From Aureispira sp. (lineage in GTDB: Bacteria; Bacteroidota; Bacteroidia; Chitinophagales; Saprospiraceae), in assembly GCA_024222455.1 (NCBI GenBank), contig JAAEPD010000359.1:1-50151 (forward strand): a stretch of DNA of 50,151 bases, in the 5' to 3' direction. The position numbers and the translations under genes are program-made. This document shows, one piece after another, positions 1-8,668 of the stretch. A model generated the notes under the pieces. The model was given only the letters and a program-made list of their open reading frames with translations, searched no databases and had not been told where the DNA came from. The stretch's first letter is position 1, and each line of letters starts with the position of its first letter.

Positions 1-441
1 CTTGCTTTTAGCGAATATTTCTATGGCTTGTCGCAGAATTGACTTCTCTAAAATTTAAAATTCCCAAACACCTTCTAAAACTATATCCACAGGTCGTGGA
101 GAGTTTGGATACCTTATGAAATCCGAAAATGTAGCCAAATGCAGTGATTGGCAATAACGTTATACAACCCATGTTTTGGAGGGGAGACAGAAGTTTTTCT
201 TCTCCCTTTCTATAAAAAATAGATCATACTAATATCCTTTTATCCCAATCAAATCAATAGCCATAGTTTTGATGAGGATATTATATGATTTATTTTGATT
301 TTGGGGAAGCAGGTTACACCTATTGGTGTAGCTTGCTTTTTTGTTTTAACACAAATCATCTTCATGATAGTTATAGCAATCACTTATTATTTCTATTTTA
401 AGAACTAAACTACTATCTTCACACTAAAATTCTAGAGAACT
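1..441. other. Non-coding left edge of window
   Basis: No convincing gene lies here. The first 42 bases stay open in frame 1 and encode about 13 residues before a TGA, so they could be the tail of a gene cut by the window edge, but there is nothing to recognise. A palindrome ATAACGTTAT sits near 158-167. AATATCC at 231-237 can pair with GGATATT at 276-282 around an inner ATCAAA/TTTTGAT pairing. A clear terminator follows at 307-343. The rest shows nothing I can name. Confidence 0.5.
307..343 (+). terminator. Rho-independent terminator
   Basis: AAGCAGGTTACACC at 307-320 pairs with GGTGTAGCTTGCTT at 325-338 around a TATT loop, with two internal mismatches. It is followed by a run of T. No complete gene precedes it in the window, so it probably ends a gene lying to the left. 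It insulates the peroxidase gene downstream. Confidence 0.6.
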
Positions 442-933
442 ATGGCTAACAGTATTCATCAATTTGAGATAGAAGGACTCAAAGATGGGCAAATTAATTT
501 TGCAGACTATAAAGGCAAAAAAATATTGCTTGTCAATGTAGCATCTGAATGTGGATTGACTCCTCAATATCGTCAACTACAAGACTTATATAAAGCCACA
601 AAAGGCCAAATAGAGATAGTAGGTTGTCCTGCTAACAACTTTGGAGCTCAAGAACCTGGCAATGATGAACAAATCGCTTCGTTTTGTAGTCTTAATTATG
701 GCATAACATTTCCGATGACTAGCAAGATTTCTGTGAAAGGTGAAGATATGCATCCACTCTACCAATTTGTGACACAAAAATCTCAAAATGGGGTAGAAGA
801 TTCAGAGGTAAAATGGAATTTTCAAAAATATATTTTTAATGAAGAAGGTCTACTTCAAGAGGTTATTGCTCCCACAGTAGAACCTTTGGACGATACAGTA
901 TTAGCAGCATTAGGGATAACCCTTGATGTCTAA
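442..933 (+). CDS. Glutathione peroxidase (Cys type)
   Basis: Thiol peroxidase of the glutathione peroxidase family, which reduces hydrogen peroxide and lipid hydroperoxides. In bacteria the electron donor is usually thioredoxin. The 163 residues match the short monomeric bacterial form. The peroxidatic residue is Cys37 in the NVASECGLT motif, so it is not a selenoprotein. Gln70 lies in GCPANNFGAQEPG, and Trp125-Asn126 in WNFQKY complete the catalytic tetrad. Cys82 in FCSLNYGITFP sits where the resolving Cys is found in thioredoxin-dependent members. There is no signal peptide, so it should be cytoplasmic. Its stop is 9 bases before the HolB start, suggesting co-transcription. Confidence 0.93.
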   Translation: MANSIHQFEIEGLKDGQINFADYKGKKILLVNVASECGLTPQYRQLQDLYKATKGQIEIVGCPANNFGAQEPGNDEQIASFCSLNYGITFPMTSKISVKGEDMHPLYQFVTQKSQNGVEDSEVKWNFQKYIFNEEGLLQEVIAPTVEPLDDTVLAALGITLDV

Positions 934-942
934 ATAGATTTT

Positions 943-2106
943 ATGCGTTTTCAAGATATTATTGGACATCAAGATGTAAAAAAGCATCTTATAGAGACTT
1001 ACCAAAGCAGCCGAACGGCTCATGCTCAGATATTCCTAGGCCCAGAAGGGTCTGGAAAGCTTGCTTTGGCTTTAGCTTATATCCAATATCTACTTTGCGA
1101 AAACCCAACAGAAGAGGACTCTTGTGGAGAATGTAATGCTTGCAAAAAGGTAAATAGATATATCCATCCTGATGTACATTTTTCTTATCCAACAATTGGG
1201 TCTAAGCAAGTAAGTACCAATTTTGTTGCAGAATGGCGAGAATTGTTAAAAAAGACAAGTTATCCTGTCCTCAACCAATGGCTCAATGCCATTGATGCAA
1301 AAAATCAACAAGGCAATATTACAAAGGACGAATGTGTTCGCATTATCAAGCAATTTAGCCTCAAAAAACTAGAGGGAAACTATAAAGCTCTGATTATGTG
1401 GTTGCCTGAATACTTGGGTAAAGAGGGTAACCGTTTGCTTAAACTGATAGAAGAGCCAGAACCCAATACTATTTTTATTTTTGTAGCCGAACAATCTAGT
1501 AAAATACTAAATACGATTCTTTCTCGTTGTCAAATTGTTAGAATACCTCGTCTGTCAGATGAACAGGTTCAGGAATATCTAAATACCAACCTAGATATCA
1601 GTCCTGATAAGGCGATTTATCTTAGCCAGCTGGCCGAAGGGAATTTAAGCAAAGCTATTGGCTTGATTGATGACGCTCAAGACGCCTATAGTCAACTGCT
1701 CATGACATGGTTGCGAGTAGCATATCAAGGACATGCTAAATTGGTTCTGAATTGGGTAGATGGTATCCTGACAGGTAAGGATCGAAAGACTAAAAAAGCA
1801 ACTCTTAGATTATCTAGAAAAGATCAACTTGCTTTTCTGCAGTATGGGTTGCATTTTTTCAGACAATGCCTAGTGCATTCTTATAGGACTGATGCTAATG
1901 TCGCTTTCTTGAATGAGGCGGAATCAATATTTGCACAAAAATTAACAACACTCCTAAAACTAGAGCATATTCAAACTATTGCTAAAACATTGGATGAGAA
2001 TATCTACTATATAGAGCGCAATGCTAATCCAAAAATATTATTTACAGAGCTAACGATTGCCTTGCATAAGGTTTTCAGAAAATCACGATCTCAATCTGTG
2101 GCTTAA
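943..2106 (+). CDS. holB: DNA polymerase III subunit delta' (clamp loader)
   Basis: Clamp-loader subunit of the replicative polymerase; it works with tau/gamma and delta to load the beta sliding clamp. The N-terminal AAA+ fold opens with RFQDIIGHQ. A Walker-A-like GPEGSGK lies at residues 33-39. A zinc module is formed by Cys52, Cys61, Cys64 and Cys67. An SRCQIVRIP motif corresponds to the conserved SRC sensor of the family. The C-terminal part, roughly residues 220-387, is helical, as expected for the collar domain. Length (387) is normal for Bacteroidota. It is packed between gpx and the FAD enzyme, with gaps of 9 and 12 bases. Confidence 0.9.
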   Translation: MRFQDIIGHQDVKKHLIETYQSSRTAHAQIFLGPEGSGKLALALAYIQYLLCENPTEEDSCGECNACKKVNRYIHPDVHFSYPTIGSKQVSTNFVAEWRELLKKTSYPVLNQWLNAIDAKNQQGNITKDECVRIIKQFSLKKLEGNYKALIMWLPEYLGKEGNRLLKLIEEPEPNTIFIFVAEQSSKILNTILSRCQIVRIPRLSDEQVQEYLNTNLDISPDKAIYLSQLAEGNLSKAIGLIDDAQDAYSQLLMTWLRVAYQGHAKLVLNWVDGILTGKDRKTKKATLRLSRKDQLAFLQYGLHFFRQCLVHSYRTDANVAFLNEAESIFAQKLTTLLKLEHIQTIAKTLDENIYYIERNANPKILFTELTIALHKVFRKSRSQSVA

Positions 2107-2118
2107 GCCAAATTTTTC

Positions 2119-3552
2119 ATGAATCAGACAAACTCAAAAAAAGTAATTGTTATTGGTGCAGGCCCAGCAGGCTTGACAACTGCATACAAATTGGCACAGG
2201 CAGGTGTGGAGGTAGACCTATATGAAGCCAGTAGTCATGTGGGAGGAATGTCTCGAAGTTTTGAACTATTTGGGCAGCAAGTAGACTGTGGCCCACATCG
2301 TTTTTTCTCTAACCAGAAGCTTATCAACGATCTTTTCCATGAATTAGTTGAAGAAGACTATACTATGGTCAACCGATTGACTCGAATTTATTATAAAAAA
2401 CGCTTTTTCAACTATCCTCTCAAGATAGGAAATGTTCTCAGAAACTTAGGTCTTATAGATATTACAAATATCCTATTTTCTTATGTAAAACAGAGGCTCT
2501 TCCCGATCAAAAACCCTTCAAATTTTGAAGATTGGGTAACCAATCGATTTGGAAAAAAGTTGTACAATATTTTTTTTAAGAATTATACCGAAAAATTGTG
2601 GGGAGTCCCTTGTTCCAATATTTCAGCAGATTGGGCAGCACAACGGATCAAAGGCTTATCCTTATTTGAAGCTGTAAAAAGTGCATTATTAGGTAACAAA
2701 GGCAACAAACATAAAACACTAGTAGATCAATTTGCTTACCCTAAAGGAGGTACAGGAACCATATATCAAAGAGCTGTTGAAAAAATAGAAGCAATGGGAG
2801 GTCGTGTACACCTCAAACAAGCTGTCCGAAAGATTTTGACCAATGACAAGAAAGAAGCTGTTGGTGTAGAACTGGTCACAGGTGAGCAACTAAAAAGTAA
2901 CTATGTAGTTTCTACTATGCCATTGACCTCTATGGTAAAAGGTTTAGGCCAACTCCCTGAAAAGGTCTCTACAGCTTGCGAAAAACTCTATTTCCGCAAC
3001 ACCATATTGGTCTATCTAGAGGTAGACAGTACAGAGCTGTTTAGCGACAACTGGGTTTACATCCATGATCAAAGTGTAAAACATGGCCGAATTACTAACT
3101 TCCGCAATTGGTGCCCTAGCCTATATGGCGATAAAAAAACATCTATCCTTTGTTTAGAATATTGGGCTTTTCAGGAGGATGAAATTTGGAAGGCAGATGA
3201 TAAAACACTGACTGCTTTAGCTATTAAGGAAGTACAAACTACAGGGTTAGTACCAGAAGGAGTGGCTATTCTCAACAGTCATACCATGCGAATTCCTAAA
3301 TGTTACCCTGTTTATGAAATTGGCTATGAGCAGCACCTTAATGAAGTTGTCAGTTTTTTGAAAGACTACAAAAACCTTATTCCTATTGGTCGTTATGGTT
3401 CATTCAAATACAATAACCAAGACCACTCTATTTTGATGGGATTATTGGCTGCTCAACAAATTATAGAAAATGCCTCACCTAATTTATGGGATATTAATAC
3501 AGATACTGTTTATCAAGAAGATGCTAAAATAGAAGATGTACTTAATAGATAA
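2119..3552 (+). CDS. FAD-dependent amine-oxidase-like oxidoreductase (UDP-galactopyranose-mutase-like)
   Basis: Flavoprotein of the protoporphyrinogen oxidase / UDP-galactopyranose mutase superfamily. The N-terminus carries the dinucleotide-binding motif VIGAGPAGLTTAY, followed by an acidic residue (LYEAS) that would hold the ribose and then GGMSRSFE. A second FAD contact, GRYGSFKYNNQDHS, lies near the C-terminus. Members of this group in Bacteroidota often act on nucleotide sugars or related glycan precursors, but the substrate cannot be read from the sequence. The protein has 477 residues and no export signal. It is the last gene of the tight gpx-holB-oxidoreductase run; a 216-base gap with a hairpin follows. 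Confidence 0.8.
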   Translation: MNQTNSKKVIVIGAGPAGLTTAYKLAQAGVEVDLYEASSHVGGMSRSFELFGQQVDCGPHRFFSNQKLINDLFHELVEEDYTMVNRLTRIYYKKRFFNYPLKIGNVLRNLGLIDITNILFSYVKQRLFPIKNPSNFEDWVTNRFGKKLYNIFFKNYTEKLWGVPCSNISADWAAQRIKGLSLFEAVKSALLGNKGNKHKTLVDQFAYPKGGTGTIYQRAVEKIEAMGGRVHLKQAVRKILTNDKKEAVGVELVTGEQLKSNYVVSTMPLTSMVKGLGQLPEKVSTACEKLYFRNTILVYLEVDSTELFSDNWVYIHDQSVKHGRITNFRNWCPSLYGDKKTSILCLEYWAFQEDEIWKADDKTLTALAIKEVQTTGLVPEGVAILNSHTMRIPKCYPVYEIGYEQHLNEVVSFLKDYKNLIPIGRYGSFKYNNQDHSILMGLLAAQQIIENASPNLWDINTDTVYQEDAKIEDVLNR

Positions 3553-3701
3553 CAGCCACTCCATCTTAGCCCAAAATCAAGTTTTAGTCTCAGAGTTAGA
3601 ATTATTCTCTAAAAAACACTAATTTTACCAATATGTCCGTTTATATTGAGTATAGGTTCGCTTACTCAAAAAACAAGAAAACAAAGGACATAAACACATC
3701 A

Positions 3702-3733
3702 AAAACAAGCAGTTACTTACTGCTGTTTTCATC
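3702..3733 (+). terminator. Hairpin with T-run upstream of the PSP1 gene (terminator or attenuator)
   Basis: AAAACAAGCAGT at 3702-3713 pairs with ACTGCTGTTTT at 3719-3729 around a TACTT loop, with one bulged A. The 3' arm supplies the T-run. It lies about 40 bases before the PSP1 ATG, so it may end read-through from the upstream operon or act as a leader attenuator. TATGTCC near 3633 and GGACATA near 3685 form a wider inverted repeat in the same gap. Confidence 0.45.
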
Positions 3734-3768
3734 ATAGTAGTAAAGACTACATACAAAATATAAATACC

Positions 3769-5280
3769 ATGGGATGTTCGAATTGTTCGTGTGGGAGTAA
3801 TGGTACTTCAGAAGGTTGTGGTAAATCAGGAGGCTGCTCTACAGGTAGCTGCAATAAACTTAACACTTTTGATTGGTTATCTGATATAGCTCTACCAGAA
3901 CACGAAAATTACAATATAATAGAAGTTAGTTTTAAGAAAGGTGCACGAAAAGAATTTTATAAAAAACCCGATTATATACATCTTGCTTCAGGCGATTATG
4001 TCACAGTAGAAGGTTCTTCAGGAGGTTTTGATATTGGCCAAGTTTCTCTAATGGGAGAATTGGTAAAAATTCAAATGAAGAAAAAACGCCTAAAAGAAGG
4101 CGTAAAATTGCCAAACGTTGTTCGTCAAGCTAATGACCGTGATGTAGAACGCTTACATGAAGCTCGCAGCAAAGAGCATGAAATAATGATTCGTGCTAGA
4201 GTTATCTCTAGAGAATTAGGACTTCAGATGAAGATTGGAGATGTAGAATATCAGGGAGATAAACGAAAAGTTACTTTTTACTATACTGCTGATGGTCGTG
4301 TTGACTTTAGAGAGTTGATCAGGATCTACGCAAAAGAGTTTAAAGTTAAGATAGAAATGCGCCAAATTGGAGCTCGCCAAGAGTCTGCACGTATAGGTGG
4401 GTTGGGTGCTTGTGGTCGTGAGCTTTGCTGCTCTACTTGGTTGACAGACTTCAAGTCAGTCTCTACCTTAGCAGCTCGTTACCAAAACTTAGCAATTAAT
4501 CAATCTAAGCTTTCGGGGCAGTGTGGTCGACTAAAGTGTTGTCTCAACTATGAGCTTAATACTTATCTAGATGCGCTCCAAGATTTCCCACGCCATGTCA
4601 ATAGATTAGAAACGAGAAAAGGTACTGCTAATCTTATCAAGACAGATATTTTTAAGCGTATCATGTATTTTGCATTTTTTAAAGAATTTGGTGCTTCCGA
4701 AATACATGCCCTACCTGTAGAGCGTGTAAAAGAAGTTCATAAGATGAACAAAGAAGGCAAAAAACCTGATAGCTTAATAGATGCAAAAATGGCTGCTGCT
4801 AAGCTCGAAATGGAGAGTGAAGTTGATTTTATAGATGGTACTGGGGTCATAGAACTAGAACACCTCAACTCTTCTAAGAAAAAACGTAGACGCAAACGCA
4901 AGAGTGGTTCGAATAGAGGCGGTCAAAATAAAGGTGGACAAAACAAAAAACCTAAAGGGCCTAAGAACGAAGCGACTAAACAACCAAAGCAACAGTCTAA
5001 AAAAGCTGGAAACAACTCTAAAGCTGGGGTAAATAAAAAAGATGAGCGGAAGCCTAGACCAAACAATAAAAATAGAAGGCCGAAACAAAAACAAAAGCAA
5101 GAGCAAAACAACAGTTCTGAAAAGCCAACAAATAATTCTAAACCAGAACAAAATAAGAGCTCTAAACCTTCTGGAAAAAATCGCAATAATAGGAATAGAC
5201 GTTCTGGAAAACGTAGAAACCCAAACTCTAAACAAGCCAATGCTCAAAACAAAGGAAACGAGAAAAAAGACGACAAATAG
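3769..5280 (+). CDS. PSP1 domain protein, RicT/YaaT-like, with Cys-rich head and Lys-rich tail
   Basis: Contains the PSP1 C-terminal domain found in Bacillus RicT (YaaT), which binds iron-sulfur clusters with its partners and affects RNA processing and competence. Conserved cysteines are visible in GACGRELCC and GQCGRLKCCLNYE around residues 210-265. The first 30 residues hold a separate Cys cluster (CSNCSC...CGKSGGCSTGSC). From about residue 370 to the end the protein is very rich in Lys, Arg, Asn and Gln and looks disordered, so nucleic-acid binding is plausible. A PSP1 gene directly before gldH is an arrangement I recognise from Bacteroidota genomes. GldH starts 13 bases after its stop. 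Confidence 0.85.
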   Translation: MGCSNCSCGSNGTSEGCGKSGGCSTGSCNKLNTFDWLSDIALPEHENYNIIEVSFKKGARKEFYKKPDYIHLASGDYVTVEGSSGGFDIGQVSLMGELVKIQMKKKRLKEGVKLPNVVRQANDRDVERLHEARSKEHEIMIRARVISRELGLQMKIGDVEYQGDKRKVTFYYTADGRVDFRELIRIYAKEFKVKIEMRQIGARQESARIGGLGACGRELCCSTWLTDFKSVSTLAARYQNLAINQSKLSGQCGRLKCCLNYELNTYLDALQDFPRHVNRLETRKGTANLIKTDIFKRIMYFAFFKEFGASEIHALPVERVKEVHKMNKEGKKPDSLIDAKMAAAKLEMESEVDFIDGTGVIELEHLNSSKKKRRRKRKSGSNRGGQNKGGQNKKPKGPKNEATKQPKQQSKKAGNNSKAGVNKKDERKPRPNNKNRRPKQKQKQEQNNSSEKPTNNSKPEQNKSSKPSGKNRNNRNRRSGKRRNPNSKQANAQNKGNEKKDDK

Positions 5281-5293
5281 TCCTCTATTCTCT

Positions 5294-5764
5294 ATGCAGA
5301 ATATAGCTATATTATTAGTCTTAGGTGGTTTACTAAGTTTAGTAGGCTGTGATAGTTATTATCATCAAGAACAAATTGAAATCAAGAACGAAATATGGGG
5401 ACATAATGACTCCCTAGCTTTCAATTTTGAGATTCAAGATACTTCTTTTACCTATACCTTATTGCTAGATATAGAGCACCATAAAGAGTATTTATACGAA
5501 AATATCTATTGTCAAATACATACCTATTCGCCTAATGCTCCTGCTCGTCATCAGCAAATTTCTTTTAATTTAGCTGATAAAATAGGAAAATGGCGTGGGG
5601 ACTGTAGTGGCGATCATTGCATTATTACAGTTGCACTGTTAGACAATGTTGCATTCAATTCTACAGGTACTTACAAAATGGTCTTAGACCAGTATACTAG
5701 AGAAGAAAGTCTTGAAGGTGTCAAAAGTTTCCAACTCAAAATCAAACAACTCAAAAAACGATAA
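5294..5764 (+). CDS. gldH: Gliding motility lipoprotein GldH
   Basis: Small outer-envelope lipoprotein needed for gliding in Flavobacterium. I start it at ATG 5294: the residues that follow form a lipoprotein signal with lipobox LVGC and Cys19. The open frame upstream of that ATG merely overlaps the PSP1 tail in another frame. The mature part (HNDSLAFNFEIQDTSFTYTLLLDIEH, shown here only as landmarks HNDSLAFNF and YTLLLDIEH) and the length of 156 residues fit GldH. It lies between PSP1 and an M28 enzyme in one transcription unit. Together with the T9SS cargo at 8669 it suggests a gliding or T9SS-bearing organism. Confidence 0.85.
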   Translation: MQNIAILLVLGGLLSLVGCDSYYHQEQIEIKNEIWGHNDSLAFNFEIQDTSFTYTLLLDIEHHKEYLYENIYCQIHTYSPNAPARHQQISFNLADKIGKWRGDCSGDHCIITVALLDNVAFNSTGTYKMVLDQYTREESLEGVKSFQLKIKQLKKR

Positions 5765-5771
5765 TATCTCA

Positions 5772-6791
5772 GTGAAAGCGATTCAACTTATAAGTTTATC
5801 CATCTTACTACTCGGATTAGTAGCTTGTGATCCTGATAAACCAAATACTAATGGTAATCATACGAATACAACTACAGTACCTAGTGAGCCTGTAAAGGTG
5901 CCTGCTTTTGACGGTAAGAGTGCCTACGACTTTGTTCAAAAACAAGTAGATTTTGGCCCAAGAGTTCCAAACACAGAGCCACACAAAAAATGTGCAGCTT
6001 GGCTTCAAGAGCAATTTCAAGGTTTTGGAGCAGAGGTTATCATGCAAAATGCTATGATAGATGGCCCTAAAGGCGACAAAATCAACATGACTAATATTAT
6101 TGCCAGTTACAACCCTGCACACACACACAGAGTATTGCTTTGTGCACATTGGGATACTCGAAGTGTAGCAGATGAGGATACTGTCCGTCAAGATGAACCA
6201 ATTTTGGGTGCTGACGATGGAGGAAGTGGTGTTGGTGTGCTCTTAGAAATAGCTAGGCTAATAAGCACAAATCCTATTGATATGGGAATTGATATAGTCC
6301 TTTTTGATGTAGAAGATCAAGGAATACGCCAAACAAAAGGCCTAGTAGCTAAGAGAGAAACTTGGTGTTTGGGCTCTCAATATTGGGCCAACCATCTCCA
6401 TAAAGAAGGATACAAAGCTAAGTTTGGTATTTTACTCGATATGGTAGGTTCTACTGGTGCTAGATTCCCTAAAGAAGGAATTTCCATAAAATTTGCAGCT
6501 CGATATGTAGACCAAGTTTGGAACGAAGCCCTCAACTTAGGTTATAGTGATTTGTTTGTGCAGGGCAAGGACAATCGGCAAATCACAGATGATCATTTTT
6601 TTGTGAATCAAATCGCTAAAATTCCTACATTAGATATTATCAACTTGCCAGAAAACACCAATCAAGCTTTTGGTCACTACTGGCATACGCATCAAGATAA
6701 TATGTCTGTAATTAGCCCTCATACGCTTCATGCTGTTGGTAGTGTACTCACTAATGTTATTTACAAGGAAGCTGCTAAACATGATCGTTAG
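5772..6791 (+). CDS. M28 family lipoprotein, glutaminyl-cyclase-like
   Basis: Zinc enzyme of family M28. I choose the GTG at 5772 because it opens a clean lipoprotein signal ending LLGLVAC (Cys19). The longer frame from TTG 5712 would overlap gldH and spoil that signal. Metal-site landmarks are CAHWDTRS, LGADDGGSG, LFDVEDQG and a late WHTHQDN. The last resembles the H-T-x-x-D-N zinc-ligand motif of glutaminyl cyclases, and the ADDGGSG Asp is the expected ligand. Bacteroidota use a membrane-attached M28-type glutaminyl cyclase to convert N-terminal Gln of exported proteins to pyroglutamate. An aminopeptidase role is the alternative. It sits 7 bases after gldH, and a strong terminator follows. 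Confidence 0.75.
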   Translation: MKAIQLISLSILLLGLVACDPDKPNTNGNHTNTTTVPSEPVKVPAFDGKSAYDFVQKQVDFGPRVPNTEPHKKCAAWLQEQFQGFGAEVIMQNAMIDGPKGDKINMTNIIASYNPAHTHRVLLCAHWDTRSVADEDTVRQDEPILGADDGGSGVGVLLEIARLISTNPIDMGIDIVLFDVEDQGIRQTKGLVAKRETWCLGSQYWANHLHKEGYKAKFGILLDMVGSTGARFPKEGISIKFAARYVDQVWNEALNLGYSDLFVQGKDNRQITDDHFFVNQIAKIPTLDIINLPENTNQAFGHYWHTHQDNMSVISPHTLHAVGSVLTNVIYKEAAKHDR

Positions 6792-6811
6792 TTAATAGCC
6801 GATAAATTTCA

Positions 6812-6857
6812 AAATACCTCATCATGCTAAAAAATGCATAATGAGGTATTTTTTTTT
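6812..6857. terminator. Bidirectional rho-independent terminator
   Basis: AAATACCTCAT at 6812-6822 and ATGAGGTATTT at 6841-6851 form a perfect 11-bp stem with a long loop, followed by an unbroken T-run. It ends the PSP1-gldH-M28 unit and could also serve the converging minus-strand gene. Confidence 0.8.
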
Positions 6858-6979
6858 GCTGCTCAAGTTATATCTTTTTGAAGATAATTCTCTCTCATTT
6901 AATCAATGCTCCACATGGCAATATTACAAGAAATCCAAGTCATTGGTCATACATTTTTGTAAAAAAAATAGACTAACGA

Positions 6980-8491
6980 TTATAGTGCTTTAAATTTCTG
7001 TTCTAACATTTTAGATAAGGATACATTCCCTATCTTGCTGTCCAACCAAGTCAGATAATCAAAACTATAAGGTAAATACAAGTGCCATGTTTTAGTTTCT
7101 CTATAATACCCCTCCAACTTGGCCCGAACACCTTTTAGTTGGTCTCTAAACATTCTATTATTAGGTAGGTTACTTAAGCGTTTTAGGCAGCTAACCATCA
7201 TTTGCTCAAAACTATTTTCGTCTGTATTTTTCTTAAAAAACCGATAACTTGACCGCAAGGTAGATGATAAAAGTTCAAATTGCTCTTGTTCATACAAACT
7301 GATTAACAACAATAGTTTTGCTGCACTTTGAAGCTCCTTACTCGTTTTGTATTGCTGCAATTCCTCTAAATAATCAATAGATTTTTCGTAGTCACCCAAA
7401 CCAAAATGTACTATTGCGGCTAAATATCTCCAAATTAGCAATTCAAATTCAGGCAATTTTTCAGCATAATCTTCTACAAATTGCTTGCCTTCTGGCAGTA
7501 ATTCGACAGCCTTATCAAAAGCTCCTTTATGCACTTGTAAGGTTAAATTTAGATTATACTGAAACAATCGAAATCTAGGAGTTAGTTGCTTTTCGGGCAA
7601 ATTGTTAGCAATATTTATCAGGCGTTGCGCCTCCTCCCATTTATGCAAATTAATGGCCAAAGAGCCTGCATTAGCTATAGATATAATATATTGTTTGTGG
7701 CGCTGTTGCTGTACTTCTGGGCCGGCTTCTTCTATTTCTCTAATAATTCGAATATAAGCGTCCAAGCTCTTTTCTATCTCATGAAAAGAATAGTATATCG
7801 CATGTATTTCACACAAGGTCAATCTCGCAGAAAGAGATTGACAATGATTAAAATCTTGCATCCAAGGCTGCCCCATTATATTGGACAATCGTTTTTCTAA
7901 TTCTTGAGAATAACCTAACTTTTGAGACAGATAGGTAAACTCTAAAGCTGCCAAAGAGTAGGTTCCAAAATTACGCAGCATTTCTAGTTGATTGATATAT
8001 TCAACCTTAAACTGCTCAAACTGCTCATTAGAAACATCTTTAAACTGATAAAAGACTACTTCTATCCGAACCTCCCACTCATACAACTGTGGCAAGTAAT
8101 GCAATTGATCATGTTGAATTGCAAATTTTTTAATACTTACAAGAGTCTCTTTAGCTAGTTCATACAATTGTCGATTGTATAAAACACGTATATTCTTGAA
8201 TGCATCCAATATTTCCATTTCTATACTAGAACTACTAGTATAGACTCGTAAACTCTTGAGTAACATCTGATAAAGATAATGCTCTGTTGCTCCAAAGTTT
8301 TTAATATTCCTCAATGATCTTTTAGCTGTAGCCTTGTTATAGACCTTTTGCTTGGTCAAAATATCAAATAATTGGATATGTTTACTATCCTTTTTACCAA
8401 TACCTTGTGCAAAAAGTTTAAAATAACGCTTCTCTTCTTTCGACATTGAATGAATCAACTGATAAGCCTTTGAATCTTCACCTCCCACCAT
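6980..8491 (-). CDS. Uncharacterised helical-repeat (TPR-like) protein
   Basis: I do not recognise a named function. The 503 residues are almost entirely predictable as paired amphipathic helices, as in TPR proteins (for example LYELAKETLVSIKKFA and YEKSIDYLEELQQYK). There is no signal peptide, so it is probably cytoplasmic. The N-terminus YQLIHSMSKEEKRYFKLFA matches a pattern I associate with a Bacteroidota family of large unknown proteins, which supports the upstream ATG over Met16. It is monocistronic, converging on the M28 gene and divergent from the T9SS cargo gene. A scaffold role is possible but not shown. Confidence 0.7.
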   Translation of the reverse strand: MVGGEDSKAYQLIHSMSKEEKRYFKLFAQGIGKKDSKHIQLFDILTKQKVYNKATAKRSLRNIKNFGATEHYLYQMLLKSLRVYTSSSSIEMEILDAFKNIRVLYNRQLYELAKETLVSIKKFAIQHDQLHYLPQLYEWEVRIEVVFYQFKDVSNEQFEQFKVEYINQLEMLRNFGTYSLAALEFTYLSQKLGYSQELEKRLSNIMGQPWMQDFNHCQSLSARLTLCEIHAIYYSFHEIEKSLDAYIRIIREIEEAGPEVQQQRHKQYIISIANAGSLAINLHKWEEAQRLINIANNLPEKQLTPRFRLFQYNLNLTLQVHKGAFDKAVELLPEGKQFVEDYAEKLPEFELLIWRYLAAIVHFGLGDYEKSIDYLEELQQYKTSKELQSAAKLLLLISLYEQEQFELLSSTLRSSYRFFKKNTDENSFEQMMVSCLKRLSNLPNNRMFRDQLKGVRAKLEGYYRETKTWHLYLPYSFDYLTWLDSKIGNVSLSKMLEQKFKAL

Positions 8492-8668
8492 ATAAACTAT
8501 TAATTATCAACAACATACCCTCACCTTCTAAAGGTTTGAATTTGCTTAAGCCATATAAAATGGTTATTTGCTATTTTTTTATTATCTTATATTGATAATA
8601 TATTCTGAAACAAGCAACTAAACCATCTAATCTAAGCATATTCTACGCTAAATAAAAACTTATATACT

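Noticed and set aside
150-215. Possible attC or RNA gene around the ATAACGTTAT palindrome and GGGGAGACAGAAG hairpin
   Set aside because: The core sites do not match integron attC consensus, and no tRNA-like cloverleaf can be drawn; the hairpin has a large bulge.
4855-5247. Long minus-strand frames (130 and 105 residues) opposite the PSP1 gene tail
   Set aside because: They arise from the Lys/Asn-rich low-complexity codons of the PSP1 C-terminus read backwards; their Phe/Leu-rich translation has no start context or similarity.
5042-5293. N-terminal extension of GldH by 84 residues
   Set aside because: It overlaps the PSP1 coding region in another frame, and the lipoprotein signal begins only at ATG 5294.
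5712-5771. TTG start for the M28 lipoprotein
   Set aside because: It would overlap gldH and place 20 polar residues before the lipoprotein signal; GTG 5772 gives a clean signal.
5817-6191. 124-residue minus-strand frame opposite the M28 gene
   Set aside because: It is a shadow frame of a conserved enzyme, rich in Cys, Ile and Ser as expected from antisense codons.
7586-7900. 104-residue plus-strand frame within the helical-repeat gene
   Set aside because: It is antisense to the long minus-strand frame, with no ribosome-binding or domain evidence.
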